Origin: Candidatus Aalborgicola danicus
Lineage (GTDB): Bacteria; Pseudomonadota; Gammaproteobacteria; Burkholderiales; Burkholderiaceae_C
Direction of reading: 5' to 3'
Length of the DNA: 64,000 bases
Assembly (NCBI GenBank): GCA_016703945.1
Contig: JADJBC010000060.1
Coordinates: forward strand, 62,001 to 126,000
The notes beneath the pieces are model-generated. The model ran no database searches and had not been told where the DNA came from. It was given only the letters and a program-made list of their open reading frames with translations. Below are positions 33,168 to 41,703 of the stretch, piece after piece; the stretch's first letter is position 1; every line of letters starts with the position of its first letter. Made by a program: the position numbers and the translations under genes.

Positions 33168-33848
33168 ATGAGTCTTAGCAATCGCTTAGGGTTGCTGGGT
33201 CGCAAGGTTGGCATGATGCGCCTATTCACCGACGACGGGGACGCTGTTCCTGTTACGGTGGTAGATGTGTCCAACAACCGTGTGACACAGGTGAAAACCC
33301 AGGAGAATGATGGCTACGTTGCCTTGCAGGTGACGTTCGGTGCGCGCAAAGCTTCGCGTGTTACCAAGCCAGCCGCTGGTCACCTTGCGAAAGCAGGCGT
33401 CGAAGCCGGTGAAATTATTCAAGAATTCCGTGTAACCGCTGATGCAGCGGCCAAATACGCAGCTGGCGCTACCGTGCCTGTGGCTGATGTATTTGTCGTT
33501 GGTCAAACGGTGGACGTGCAAGGCACGACCATTGGTAAAGGTTACGCCGGTACGATCAAGCGCCACCACATGAGCTCGCAGCGCGCGTCGCACGGTAACA
33601 GCCGTTCGCACAACGTTCCCGGCTCCATTGGTATGGCCCAGGACCCCGGTCGCGTCTTCCCAGGCAAGCGCATGACAGGTCATCTGGGTGATGATTTGGT
33701 CACTACGCAGAACCTCAACATATTCCGCATTGACGAAGCCCGTCAGTTGTTGTTGATCAAGGGTGCTATCCCCGGATCGGCTGGCGGTTTTGTCACCGTG
33801 CGTCCCGCTGTCAAGGCGAAATCTGAAACTGCGAAGGGAGCGAACTGA
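33168..33848 (+). CDS. rplC: 50S ribosomal protein L3
   Basis: This is a 226-residue L3, starting Met-Ser-Leu-Ser-Asn-Arg-Leu-Gly-Leu-Leu-Gly-Arg-Lys at 33168; a longer in-frame start lies in the leader hairpin. It has the conserved Gly-Ser-Ile-Gly-x-Ala-Gln-Asp-Pro-Gly-Arg-Val-Phe loop, which contains the glutamine that can be methylated. The stop overlaps the rplD start by one base. Confidence 0.97.
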   Translation: MSLSNRLGLLGRKVGMMRLFTDDGDAVPVTVVDVSNNRVTQVKTQENDGYVALQVTFGARKASRVTKPAAGHLAKAGVEAGEIIQEFRVTADAAAKYAAGATVPVADVFVVGQTVDVQGTTIGKGYAGTIKRHHMSSQRASHGNSRSHNVPGSIGMAQDPGRVFPGKRMTGHLGDDLVTTQNLNIFRIDEARQLLLIKGAIPGSAGGFVTVRPAVKAKSETAKGAN

Positions 33849-34468
33849 TGCAGCTCGAACTCCTAAACGACCAAGGTCAGGCTACTTCGAAATACGAAGC
33901 CCCTGAGACCGTGTTTGGCCGCGCATACAACGAAGATCTGGTGCACCAGGTTGTGGTTGCTTTCCAGGCCAATGCCCGTCAAGGCACACGCGCCCAGAAG
34001 GACCGCGAGCAGGTCAAGCACTCGACCAAGAAGCCGTTCAAGCAAAAGGGAACGGGCCGCGCCCGTGCCGGTATGACTTCCTCGCCACTGTGGCGCGGAG
34101 GCGGCCGCATATTCCCGAATATGCCCGACGAAAACTTCGCGCAAAAGATCAACAAGAAGATGTACCGCGCCGGTATGGCTTCCATCCTGTCCCAGCTGGC
34201 CCGCGAAGGCCGTCTGGCAGTGGTTGATTCCCTCAAGGTTGACTCTCCAAAGACCAAGCCATTGGCTGCAAAGTTCAAGGCGATGAATCTCGAGTCCGTG
34301 CTGGTGATTGCCGACGAAGTCGATGAAAACCTGTACCTGGCATCGCGCAATCTGGTCAACATCCTCGTGGTGGAGCCCCGTTACGCTGATCCGCTGTCGC
34401 TGGTTCACTACCGCAAGGTATTGGTGACCAAGGCTGCCATGGACAAACTCAAGGAGATGTTCGCATGA
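33848..34468 (+). CDS. rplD: 50S ribosomal protein L4
   Basis: This is a 206-residue L4 with the tunnel-loop stretch Lys-Gly-Thr-Gly-Arg-Ala-Arg near residue 61. It overlaps rplC and rplW. In E. coli L4 also represses its operon, which bears on the leader hairpin upstream. Confidence 0.97.
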   Translation: MQLELLNDQGQATSKYEAPETVFGRAYNEDLVHQVVVAFQANARQGTRAQKDREQVKHSTKKPFKQKGTGRARAGMTSSPLWRGGGRIFPNMPDENFAQKINKKMYRAGMASILSQLAREGRLAVVDSLKVDSPKTKPLAAKFKAMNLESVLVIADEVDENLYLASRNLVNILVVEPRYADPLSLVHYRKVLVTKAAMDKLKEMFA

Positions 34469-34800
34469 GCGCCCGTATGAACAACACGTCGAAAGTCAAG
34501 TACGACGAAGGTCGTTTGATGCAGGTTCTGGTTGCTCCCATAGTGTCTGAAAAGGCAACTATGGTGGCTGAAAAATCCAATGCTGTGACGTTCAAGGTGC
34601 TGCAAGATGCTACCAAGCCCGAAATCAAGGCCGCTGTGGAATTGATGTTCAAGGTGGAAGTGCAAGGCGTTTCTGTGGTGAACACAAAAGGCAAGGCCAA
34701 GCGCTTTGGCAAATCCGTTGGTCGTCGCGACAATGTTCGCAAGGCCTATGTGATGCTCAAGCCAGGTCAAGAGCTGAACCTCGGCGGGGAGGCTGCGTAA
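34465..34800 (+). CDS. rplW: 50S ribosomal protein L23
   Basis: This is a 111-residue L23, slightly longer than the E. coli protein at its N-terminus. It forms the docking site for SRP and trigger factor at the tunnel exit. It overlaps rplD by four bases. Confidence 0.97.
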   Translation: MSARMNNTSKVKYDEGRLMQVLVAPIVSEKATMVAEKSNAVTFKVLQDATKPEIKAAVELMFKVEVQGVSVVNTKGKAKRFGKSVGRRDNVRKAYVMLKPGQELNLGGEAA

Positions 34801-34802
34801 TC

Positions 34803-35627
34803 ATGGCTGTTATCAAAATGAAACCAACTTCCCCAGGCCGTCGTGGCGTGGTGAAGATTTCGCGTGACCACCTGCACAAAGGTGCGCCCCACGCTGCCTT
34901 GCTGGAACCACAATTCCAGCAAGCCGGTCGTAACAACAACGGCCACATTACTACCCGCCACAAGGGCGGTGGACACAAGCACCACTACCGTGTGGTTGAC
35001 TTTGTTCGCAACAAGGACGCTATTCCTGCCAAGGTTGAGCGCATTGAGTACGACCCTAACCGTTCCGCGCACATCGCTCTGGTGTGCTACGCAGACGGCG
35101 AGCGCAAGTACATCATTGCGCCCCGTGGTCTGGAAGTCGGTGCCTCCATCATGAGTGGTTCCGAAGCGCCTATCCGCGTGGGTAACACGCTACCGATTCG
35201 CAACATCCCGGTGGGTTCCATCATCCATTGCGTGGAATTGCAAGTTGGCAAAGGTGCACAGATCATCCGCTCTGCGGGTACCTCTGCAACCCTGCTGGCC
35301 CGCGAAGGCACTTACGCCCAGGTTCGTATGCGTTCCGGTGAAGTCCGCAAGGTCCACATCGACTGCCGCGCAACCATTGGCCAAGTCGCCAACGAAGAGC
35401 ACAGCCTGCGCCAACTGGGTAAAGCCGGTGTCAAGCGCTGGATGGGTATTCGCCCAACCGTTCGCGGTGTGGTGATGAACCCGGTCGACCACCCACACGG
35501 TGGTGGCGAAGGCAAGACCGGCGAAGGCCGTCATGCAGTCGATCCTTGGGGTAATCTGACCAAGGGTTACCGTACCCGTAACAACAAGCGCACGCAGGTC
35601 ATGATCGTGTCGCGTCGCAAGAAGTAA
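34803..35627 (+). CDS. rplB: 50S ribosomal protein L2
   Basis: This is a 274-residue L2. The essential His near the peptidyl-transferase centre is in Asn-Pro-Val-Asp-His-Pro-His-Gly-Gly-Gly-Glu-Gly at about 226-237. It is separated from rplW by two bases. Confidence 0.98.
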   Translation: MAVIKMKPTSPGRRGVVKISRDHLHKGAPHAALLEPQFQQAGRNNNGHITTRHKGGGHKHHYRVVDFVRNKDAIPAKVERIEYDPNRSAHIALVCYADGERKYIIAPRGLEVGASIMSGSEAPIRVGNTLPIRNIPVGSIIHCVELQVGKGAQIIRSAGTSATLLAREGTYAQVRMRSGEVRKVHIDCRATIGQVANEEHSLRQLGKAGVKRWMGIRPTVRGVVMNPVDHPHGGGEGKTGEGRHAVDPWGNLTKGYRTRNNKRTQVMIVSRRKK

Positions 35628-35638
35628 GGGGTAGGTAA

Positions 35639-35917
35639 ATGACTCGTTCTCTCAAAAAGGGTCCCTTTGTGGACCACCACCTGGTAGCCAAGACTGAAAA
35701 GGCTGTTGCTACCAAGGACAAGAAGCCGATTAAGACCTGGTCGCGCCGCTCCATGATCCTGCCCGATTTCATCGGCTTGACCATTGCTGTGCACAACGGC
35801 AAGCAGCACGTGCCGGTCTATATCACCGATCAAATGGTTGGCCACAAGTTGGGTGAGTTCGCTCTGACCCGTACTTTCAAGGGTCATCCTGCGGACAAAA
35901 AAGTCCAGAAGAAATAA
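35639..35917 (+). CDS. rpsS: 30S ribosomal protein S19
   Basis: This is a 92-residue S19 that starts Met-Thr-Arg-Ser-Leu-Lys-Lys-Gly-Pro-Phe-Val and contains Lys-Thr-Trp-Ser-Arg-Arg-Ser. A GGGGTAGG-like site precedes it. Confidence 0.98.
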   Translation: MTRSLKKGPFVDHHLVAKTEKAVATKDKKPIKTWSRRSMILPDFIGLTIAVHNGKQHVPVYITDQMVGHKLGEFALTRTFKGHPADKKVQKK

Positions 35918-35926
35918 GGATTGACC

Positions 35927-36256
35927 ATGGAAACACGTGCAACCCTTCGTGGCGTCCGTTTGTCGGTCGACAAAGGCCGTCTGGTCGCGGATCTGATTCG
36001 CGGCAAGAAAGTGGACCAAGCCCTGAACATCTTGCAATTCACGCAGAAAAAAGCTGCCGTGATCATCAAGAAGGTTCTGGAGTCCGCTATTGCCAACGCT
36101 GAGCACAATGACGGTGCCGACATCGACGAGTTGAAGGTTAAGACCATCTACGTCGAACAAGGCGCGTCACTGCGTCGCTTCACGGCCCGCGCCAAAGGCC
36201 GCGGCAACCAAATCAGAAAACCCACGTGCCATGTGTACGTGACGGTTGGTAACTGA
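35927..36256 (+). CDS. rplV: 50S ribosomal protein L22
   Basis: This is a 109-residue L22 from ATG 35927. It has the Arg-Arg-Phe-x-Ala-Arg-Ala-Lys-Gly-Arg tunnel hairpin where macrolide resistance maps. AAGGA precedes it. Confidence 0.97.
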   Translation: METRATLRGVRLSVDKGRLVADLIRGKKVDQALNILQFTQKKAAVIIKKVLESAIANAEHNDGADIDELKVKTIYVEQGASLRRFTARAKGRGNQIRKPTCHVYVTVGN

Positions 36257-36272
36257 AAGAGGCCAGGAAGAT

Positions 36273-37169
36273 ATGGGACAAAAAATCCACCCAACCGGCT
36301 TTCGCTTGTCGATTAGCCGCAACTGGTCTTCACGCTGGTACGCCAGCAACCGTGATTTCGCCGGCATGTTGGCCGAAGACATCAAGGTTCGTGAATACCT
36401 CAAGGCCAAGCTGAAGAATGCTTCGGTTTCGCGCATCCTGATCGAGCGTCCTGCCAAGAACGCCCGTATCACCATTTTCTCGGCACGTCCGGGCGTGGTG
36501 ATCGGCAAGAAAGGCGAAGACATCGAAAACCTCAAGCGCGACCTGGGCAAGCAGCTCGGCGTGCCAGTGGCAGTGAACATCGAAGAAGTGCGCAAGCCCG
36601 AAATCGATGCCAAGCTGATCGCCGACAGCATTACGCAGCAATTGGAAAAGCGGATCATGTTCCGCCGTGCCATGAAGCGCGCCATGCAAAACGCCATGCG
36701 TCTGGGTGCCCTGGGCATCAAGATCATGTCGTCCGGTCGTCTGAACGGCATTGAAATCGCACGTTGCGAGTGGTACCGCGAAGGTCGCGTGCCACTCCAC
36801 ACACTGCGCGCTGACATTGACTACGGAACTTCCGAAGCCAAGACCACCTACGGCATTATTGGCGTGAAGGTCTGGGTCTACAAGGGTGACACGCTGGGTC
36901 GTAACGACCTGCCGGCCGCCGTTGAGCCCCGTGCTGAAGAAGAGCGTCGTCCACGTGGCCCACGCCGTGATGACCGTGGCGGTGCCCGCCCTGGTTCTGA
37001 CCGTCCTGCTCCCCGTGGCGCCCGTCGCCCCGAAGGCAGCAATGCGGCACCCGCCGATGGTAGCGACAAGCCTGTAGGGGCTTCCGGTGCCGACGCCGAT
37101 AAACCCACCGTTAAGCGCGTTCGCAAAGTCGCCGCGCCAGCTGCAGCAGCTGACGGTAAAGGAGAATAA
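36273..37169 (+). CDS. rpsC: 30S ribosomal protein S3 with a long C-terminal extension
   Basis: This is 298 residues; E. coli S3 is 233. Residues 1-215 are a normal S3 with the KH domain (Val-Val-Ile-Gly-Lys-Lys-Gly-Glu-Asp) and Lys-Val-Trp. The remaining tail of about 85 residues is rich in Arg, Pro, Gly and Asp, then Ala and Lys, and looks disordered. Such tails occur in other Comamonadaceae. Confidence 0.96.
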   Translation: MGQKIHPTGFRLSISRNWSSRWYASNRDFAGMLAEDIKVREYLKAKLKNASVSRILIERPAKNARITIFSARPGVVIGKKGEDIENLKRDLGKQLGVPVAVNIEEVRKPEIDAKLIADSITQQLEKRIMFRRAMKRAMQNAMRLGALGIKIMSSGRLNGIEIARCEWYREGRVPLHTLRADIDYGTSEAKTTYGIIGVKVWVYKGDTLGRNDLPAAVEPRAEEERRPRGPRRDDRGGARPGSDRPAPRGARRPEGSNAAPADGSDKPVGASGADADKPTVKRVRKVAAPAAAADGKGE

Positions 37170-37171
37170 CT

Positions 37172-37588
37172 ATGTTGCAACCCGCTCGCCGGAAATACCG
37201 CAAAGAGCAAAAGGGCCGTAACACTGGCATCGCGACACGAGGCAGCTCGGTCGCTTTCGGTGACTTCGGTCTGAAATGTACGGATCGCGGCCGTTTGACC
37301 GCTCGCCAGATTGAAGCGGCACGCCGTGCCATTTCGCGTCACGTGAAGCGTGGCGGTCGTATCTGGATTCGTGTGTTCCCTGACAAGCCAATTTCCCAAA
37401 AGCCTGCTGAAGTGCGTATGGGTAACGGTAAAGGCAACCCCGAGTACTACGTGGCTGAAATCCAGCCCGGTAAGATCGTGTTTGAAATCGTCGGTGTGCC
37501 TGAAGAGCTGGCCCGTGAAGCGTTCCGTTTGGCTGCTGCCAAGCTGCCTTTGCGTACCACTTTTGTGGCCCGCATGATTGGCCAGTAA
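37172..37588 (+). CDS. rplP: 50S ribosomal protein L16
   Basis: This is a 138-residue L16, starting Met-Leu-Gln-Pro-x-Arg-x-Lys-Tyr-Arg-Lys. It lies next to the A-site tRNA on the large subunit. It is two bases downstream of rpsC. Confidence 0.97.
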   Translation: MLQPARRKYRKEQKGRNTGIATRGSSVAFGDFGLKCTDRGRLTARQIEAARRAISRHVKRGGRIWIRVFPDKPISQKPAEVRMGNGKGNPEYYVAEIQPGKIVFEIVGVPEELAREAFRLAAAKLPLRTTFVARMIGQ

Positions 37589-37603
37589 TCAGGAGCTATT
37601 GAT

Positions 37604-37810
37604 ATGAAAACTACTGAACTGCGCAAAAAAGACGTTGATGGTCTGAAGACGGAAGTCAAAGCACTGCAAAAAGCACACTTTGGCCTGCGTATGCAAAAAG
37701 CCACTCAACAACTCACCAACACAGCCACGATCCGCACTGCGCGCCGTGACATTGCCCGCGCCAAGACTATTCTTGTCGAGAAGCAAGCCGCTGACAAGTC
37801 CGCCAAATAA
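37604..37810 (+). CDS. rpmC: 50S ribosomal protein L29
   Basis: This is a 68-residue, mostly helical L29 with Leu-Arg-x-Lys-Asp and a conserved Arg-Arg-Asp-Ile-Ala-Arg-Ala-Lys-Thr segment. AGGAG precedes the ATG by seven bases. Confidence 0.96.
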   Translation: MKTTELRKKDVDGLKTEVKALQKAHFGLRMQKATQQLTNTATIRTARRDIARAKTILVEKQAADKSAK

Positions 37811-37820
37811 GGAGCGATAC

Positions 37821-38090
37821 ATGACGGAAGCTAAAAAATCCCTCAAGCGCACCTTGATTGGCAAGGTGGTCAGCGACAAGCGTGCCAAGACAGTGACCGT
37901 GCTGATCGAGCGCCGTGTCAAACACGAGCTCTACGGCAAGATCGTTGGCAAGTCCAGCAAGTACCACGCCCACGACGAAAAGGGCGAGTACAAGATGGGC
38001 GACATGATTGAAATCACGGAAAGCCGTCCGATTTCCAAGACCAAGAACTGGGTTGCGACCCGCTTGGTGCAAAAGGCCATCGAAGTCTAA
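37821..38090 (+). CDS. rpsQ: 30S ribosomal protein S17
   Basis: This is an 89-residue S17 from ATG 37821, after AAGGAG. It has Gly-Lys-Val-Val-Ser-Asp-Lys-x2-Lys-Thr-Val. It is the last ribosomal gene here; the usual rplN-rplX-rplE (spc) genes do not follow. Confidence 0.97.
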   Translation: MTEAKKSLKRTLIGKVVSDKRAKTVTVLIERRVKHELYGKIVGKSSKYHAHDEKGEYKMGDMIEITESRPISKTKNWVATRLVQKAIEV

Positions 38091-38124
38091 AGGGCTTGCC
38101 CTTGAGGCCAACAGGCTATCCCCA

Positions 38125-38150
38125 AAACGGCTCACAATTGTGGGCCGTTT
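38125..38150 (+). terminator. Probable terminator after rpsQ
   Basis: AAACGGCTCAC pairs with GTGGGCCGTTT (one bulge-type mismatch) around AATT, followed by a short T-rich stretch (GCATTTGT). It would separate the ribosomal cluster from the peroxiredoxin. Confidence 0.55.
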
Positions 38151-38195
38151 GCATTTGTGCAAACCATTTCTAGACATACCCAGGAGTCAACAAAC

Positions 38196-38702
38196 ATGAT
38201 CAAAGTAGGCGATACCCTTCCCGCAACCGTTCTGATGGAATTCTCAGAAGTCGAAGGCGAAGGCTGCAGCATTGGCCCTAACCCCGTGGACGTCGCTAAG
38301 GCCACCGCCGGCAAAACCATTGCCTTGTTTGCGTTACCTGGTGCTTTCACCCCGACCTGCTCTGCCAAGCATGTCCCTGGCTATGTGGAGAATGCGGCTG
38401 CGTTCAAGGCTGCTGGCGTCGACGAAATCTGGTGCCTGAGCGTGAACGATGCCTTTGTTATGGGCGCCTGGGCGCGTGACCAAAAGACAGCCGGCAAGGT
38501 TCGCTTGCTGGCCGATGGCAGCGCAGCGTTTGCGCAAGCCACGGGTCTGACCCTGGATCTGACCAGCAAAGGCATGGGTCTGCGCAGCAACCGCTACTCC
38601 ATGCTGGTCAAAGATGGCAAAGTGGTCTCGCTGAATATCGAAGGCCCCGGCAAGTTTGAAGTGAGCGACGCAGCCACTTTGCTGGCACAAGCACAGGGGT
38701 AA
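38196..38702 (+). CDS. Peroxiredoxin (PRX5-like)
   Basis: This is a 168-residue peroxiredoxin from ATG 38196, after a CAGGAG site. The peroxidatic cysteine is in Pro-Gly-Ala-Phe-Thr-Pro-Thr-Cys at about residue 55. The Arg in Leu-Arg-Ser-Asn-Arg-Tyr-Ser-Met completes the active site. It reduces hydroperoxides with glutathione or thioredoxin. It is transcribed alone after the ribosomal cluster. Confidence 0.93.
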   Translation: MIKVGDTLPATVLMEFSEVEGEGCSIGPNPVDVAKATAGKTIALFALPGAFTPTCSAKHVPGYVENAAAFKAAGVDEIWCLSVNDAFVMGAWARDQKTAGKVRLLADGSAAFAQATGLTLDLTSKGMGLRSNRYSMLVKDGKVVSLNIEGPGKFEVSDAATLLAQAQG

Positions 38703-38766
38703 GCCCTCAAACCTTCGAAGCCCGGTCACCGCTGCTGGTCTCACCGGGCTGCGTTGGCTTCATGCC

Positions 38767-39261
38767 TTAGAGGTCTGCCTTCAGGTAATGCGCGCCCGCA
38801 ATCGGGTTGTAGTAATAGGGCGGGATCTCTTCAAATCCCAGTTCCTGGTACAGCGCTCGCGCAGACTCCATATCGTCCAGGGTGTCCAGCAAAATGCTGT
38901 CGTAACCGGCAATACGGGCTGCGTCCAAGATGCCTTCTGCCAGCATACGTCCCAACCGCAGTCCGCGGTATTCGGGGCGAACATACAGTCGCTTCATTTC
39001 GCAGGCGTTGGTGTAATCCACACCATCCAATGGACGCATGGCACAACAGCCTGCGAATTGACCATCCACCGTCGCCAACAACAACGCACCACGTGGCGGG
39101 CTGTATTCACCCGGTAGCGAGAGTAACTCCTGCTCGAAATTCTGAAAACAAAGGTCGATGCCCAACGAGCGCGCATACTCGACAAACAAGGAACGGACAC
39201 CGTCCATTTCAGTCGAATCGACGGGGACGCTCAACTGGTAGTTCTTGAATTTGGAATGCAT
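38767..39261 (-). CDS. GNAT family N-acetyltransferase
   Basis: This encodes 164 residues from ATG 39261; upstream in-frame ATGs lie in non-homologous sequence. The acetyl-CoA-binding Arg-Gly-Leu-Arg-Leu-Gly is at about 104-109, with Met-Lys-Arg-Leu-Tyr-Val-Arg-Pro-Glu-Tyr before it and a C-terminal Leu-Tyr-x-Glu-Leu-Gly-Phe. The substrate is unknown. It follows the cytochrome b561 gene on the same strand. Confidence 0.9.
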   Translation of the reverse strand: MHSKFKNYQLSVPVDSTEMDGVRSLFVEYARSLGIDLCFQNFEQELLSLPGEYSPPRGALLLATVDGQFAGCCAMRPLDGVDYTNACEMKRLYVRPEYRGLRLGRMLAEGILDAARIAGYDSILLDTLDDMESARALYQELGFEEIPPYYYNPIAGAHYLKADL

Positions 39262-39277
39262 ATTCGGACCGTGTACT

Positions 39278-39937
39278 TTAACTCGCCCAACGAACCATTC
39301 CCCATACACCCAGACCACACAGTGACAGGGTGGCAAGTGCCCAGAGCCGGGAAAACCGGTCATCCCGCGAGGCCTTTGTTGGTTCCGGCAATTGTTTGTC
39401 ACCGTTGATCATGGGAAGCACCAGATTCTCCCCGCGGCGGATACGGTAAAACAAGATGGCGGCAATGTGCAGTTGCACCAGCACAATCAAAATGACCTTG
39501 CCCACCTTGCTGTGGTAATAACTCGCGTAGCTCACCAGGTTACTGGACGCCCATTTGACAAAGGGTCCCGAGTTTGCGATTTCGTCATCACTGAATAGCC
39601 CTGTGGCGACTTGCAACACCGCAAAACCCAGCAGCGCCATCACGGAGAGTGAACCAAGGGGGTTGTGCCCGACGGACCCATGCGACCCCCCGGCCCCACG
39701 AATGTAGTGCCACACTGCGCTGGGGCCCACAACAAACACGGCAAAGCGAGACCAATGCCCGCCGGCAAATCCCCAAACCAGCCGGAACAACAGCAACGTT
39801 AGAACGCCGTAACCTATGGCAAAGTGCCACTCCATAGCGTCGCCGCCGATTTGCCCGCTGACCAGGAGCCCCAGGAAACACAGAACCAAACTCCAATGGA
39901 ATACCCGCGTTGGCAGGTCCCACACCCGGACTCGCAT
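39278..39937 (-). CDS. Prokaryotic cytochrome b561-type membrane protein
   Basis: This is a 219-residue protein from ATG 39937, with an ideal AGGAGG site. Hydrophobic helices are visible, with histidines suited to b-heme: Phe-His-Trp near residue 13, a His in Met-Glu-Trp-His-Phe-Ala-Ile-Gly, and His residues in the fourth helix. The family moves electrons across the membrane, often to a c-type partner. The divergent cytochrome c' gene upstream fits a b561/c' pair. Confidence 0.88.
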   Translation of the reverse strand: MRVRVWDLPTRVFHWSLVLCFLGLLVSGQIGGDAMEWHFAIGYGVLTLLLFRLVWGFAGGHWSRFAVFVVGPSAVWHYIRGAGGSHGSVGHNPLGSLSVMALLGFAVLQVATGLFSDDEIANSGPFVKWASSNLVSYASYYHSKVGKVILIVLVQLHIAAILFYRIRRGENLVLPMINGDKQLPEPTKASRDDRFSRLWALATLSLCGLGVWGMVRWAS

Positions 39938-40124
39938 CACATACCCTCCTATTCGCCAGCGCCCCGTATTTGGCCTAGCTTTGGTTAGAGCAGCGAATTT
40001 ACACCACGGAATACAGCCCCACAGTTCGCGCCTCATTGGGTAGTTGAGCAGCAGAAAGCGGCGTGTCCGAATAGACTCTGTGCGCCGGACCTCCTCTGCA
40101 ACCGCATTTCATAGAAAGATCACC

Positions 40125-40571
40125 ATGAAGACATTGGCAACCCTGGCCCTCGTGGTCGCTACCACAAACCCTGCATGGGCACAATTTGCCAAACCCGAGG
40201 ATGCCATCAAATACCGTCAGAGCGCCATGTTTGTGATGCAGCAGAACTTCAGCCGGGTGGCGGCCATGGCCTCTGGTAAAGCTCCGTTTGACGCCAAAAT
40301 CGCAGCGGACAGCGCGGCGGTGGCAGAATTTGCCTCCAGACTGCCGTGGGCGGGATTTGGTGAGGGTACAGACAAGGGGCGAGACAACCGTGCCAGGGCG
40401 GAGATCTGGTCAGACAAAGCCAAATTCAACGACTACGCCGACAAAATACAGGCTGAGATGGTCAAACTCAGCGCCGCCGCGAAGACCGGCAATCTGGACG
40501 CCATCAAGCCTGCTGTGCGGGCGGTCGGCGGCACTTGCAAGACTTGCCATGATGCATTTCAAAAGGACTAA
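40125..40571 (+). CDS. Cytochrome c'
   Basis: This encodes 148 residues with a signal peptide (residues 1-19, ending Ala-Trp-Ala). The C-terminal Cys-Lys-Thr-Cys-His is the heme c site, in the position typical of class II cytochromes c. A Met near Tyr-Arg-Gln-Ser-Ala-Met-Phe occupies the other face. Such proteins bind NO or CO in the periplasm. It is divergent from the b561 gene; the next lipoprotein frame begins immediately after its stop. Confidence 0.93.
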   Translation: MKTLATLALVVATTNPAWAQFAKPEDAIKYRQSAMFVMQQNFSRVAAMASGKAPFDAKIAADSAAVAEFASRLPWAGFGEGTDKGRDNRARAEIWSDKAKFNDYADKIQAEMVKLSAAAKTGNLDAIKPAVRAVGGTCKTCHDAFQKD

Positions 40572-40574
40572 ATA

Positions 40575-41138
40575 ATCAATACCCGACTTCGTTTCTGGAG
40601 CAGAGCCGCTGCACTGGTCCTTGGATTGTCCACGCTGGCCTGCAGCCCGGCCCTGAATTGGCGGGAAGTGCCACTGGGTCAGGTCACCGTACTGTTGCCC
40701 TGCAAGCCAGACCGTGCGCAGCGCATCGTGAATCTGGGACCCATACAAACATCCATGCAAATGGCCGGCTGTGAAGCTGCAGGCGCCTTGTATGCCGTCA
40801 GCCATGTGCGCCTGACGGACCCGAGCCAGGTCGCAGGCGCACAGTCGGCGTGGCAAAAAGCCAGCTTGTCCAGCATGCGCTCCGAAACCGTGCACCGTCG
40901 CAGCATCAAACGCTCGCAGGCATTGGCCGCCCTGCAGCAAAGGAGGACTGGTTCCCCAAGCACCGACGCATTGCTTGACGTATTGAACGTGCAAGGGCAC
41001 AACACCGACGGTACCCAGGTGCAGGCGCACCTGGCGTGGCTTGCGGATGGAGCCGATCTCTACCATGTGGCGGTCTACGGCGCACGGCTGGACTCAGACA
41101 CTCTCGACCTGCTGTTCTCGGAATTAAATCTGCAGTGA
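40575..41138 (+). CDS. Putative lipoprotein with a non-standard start codon
   Basis: The frame opens after the cytochrome c' stop. No ATG, GTG or TTG exists before the mature part; a TTG at 40626 lies inside the signal peptide. The reading from ATC 40575 gives a good signal sequence (Arg-Phe-Trp-Ser-Arg-Ala-Ala-Ala-Leu-Val-Leu-Gly-Leu) ending Thr-Leu-Ala-Cys, an acceptable lipobox. AAGGA lies seven bases upstream of it. ATA 40572 is the other possibility. The mature protein of about 165 residues has no recognised domain. It may share a transcript with cytochrome c'. Confidence 0.65.
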   Translation: MNTRLRFWSRAAALVLGLSTLACSPALNWREVPLGQVTVLLPCKPDRAQRIVNLGPIQTSMQMAGCEAAGALYAVSHVRLTDPSQVAGAQSAWQKASLSSMRSETVHRRSIKRSQALAALQQRRTGSPSTDALLDVLNVQGHNTDGTQVQAHLAWLADGADLYHVAVYGARLDSDTLDLLFSELNLQ

Positions 41139-41256
41139 TCCGCCATACTGCAGGATCTGGCGCGCCAGCCCGCCAGACCTTCAAACCGAAGTGTTGCGCC
41201 AATGCACAGCCTCATTTTCTGCGGACAAAGAAGCCATAATCAGCCTTCAGGCCACT

Positions 41257-41703
41257 ATGAACACCGGAATCCTCATCATCGCCCACGCTCCGCTGGCCAG
41301 TGCCCTGCGTGAATGTGTGTTGCATGTCTATCCGGAATCCGCTGCGGGTGTGTTGGCGCTGGATGTGCATGCTAACGACGCGACCGAAGCCACCCACCAG
41401 GCGGTGATCCGTTTGCTGGAGCAATTGCGTGCACCCAACACGCTGGTCTTGACCGATGTGTTTGGTGCGACGCCCTGCAACGTCGCCCAGAAGGTGGTGG
41501 ATGGTGTGCATTCCAGGCTAGTCGCCGGAGTCAATCTACCCATGCTGCTGCGCACGGTTAATTACCGGCATGAGAATTTGGACGTTCTGGTAGCCAGAGC
41601 CCTGTCCGGTGGCGCCCAGTGCATCATGCAGGTTGCCGTGACCGCGCCGCAGAATCAAAGTCGAAAATCGCATGATCAAAACCACCACGACCATCAGCAA
41701 TAG
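41257..41703 (+). CDS. PTS EIIA component, mannose family
   Basis: This is a 148-residue protein of the EIIA(Man) family. It starts Met-Asn-Thr-Gly-Ile-Leu-Ile-Ile-Ala-His, with the phosphorylated histidine at residue 10. Asp and Thr of Leu-Thr-Asp-Val-Phe-Gly-Ala-Thr-Pro form the family core. No EIIB or EIIC gene accompanies it, so it is presumably regulatory. It overlaps the HPr gene by 32 bases. Confidence 0.92.
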   Translation: MNTGILIIAHAPLASALRECVLHVYPESAAGVLALDVHANDATEATHQAVIRLLEQLRAPNTLVLTDVFGATPCNVAQKVVDGVHSRLVAGVNLPMLLRTVNYRHENLDVLVARALSGGAQCIMQVAVTAPQNQSRKSHDQNHHDHQQ

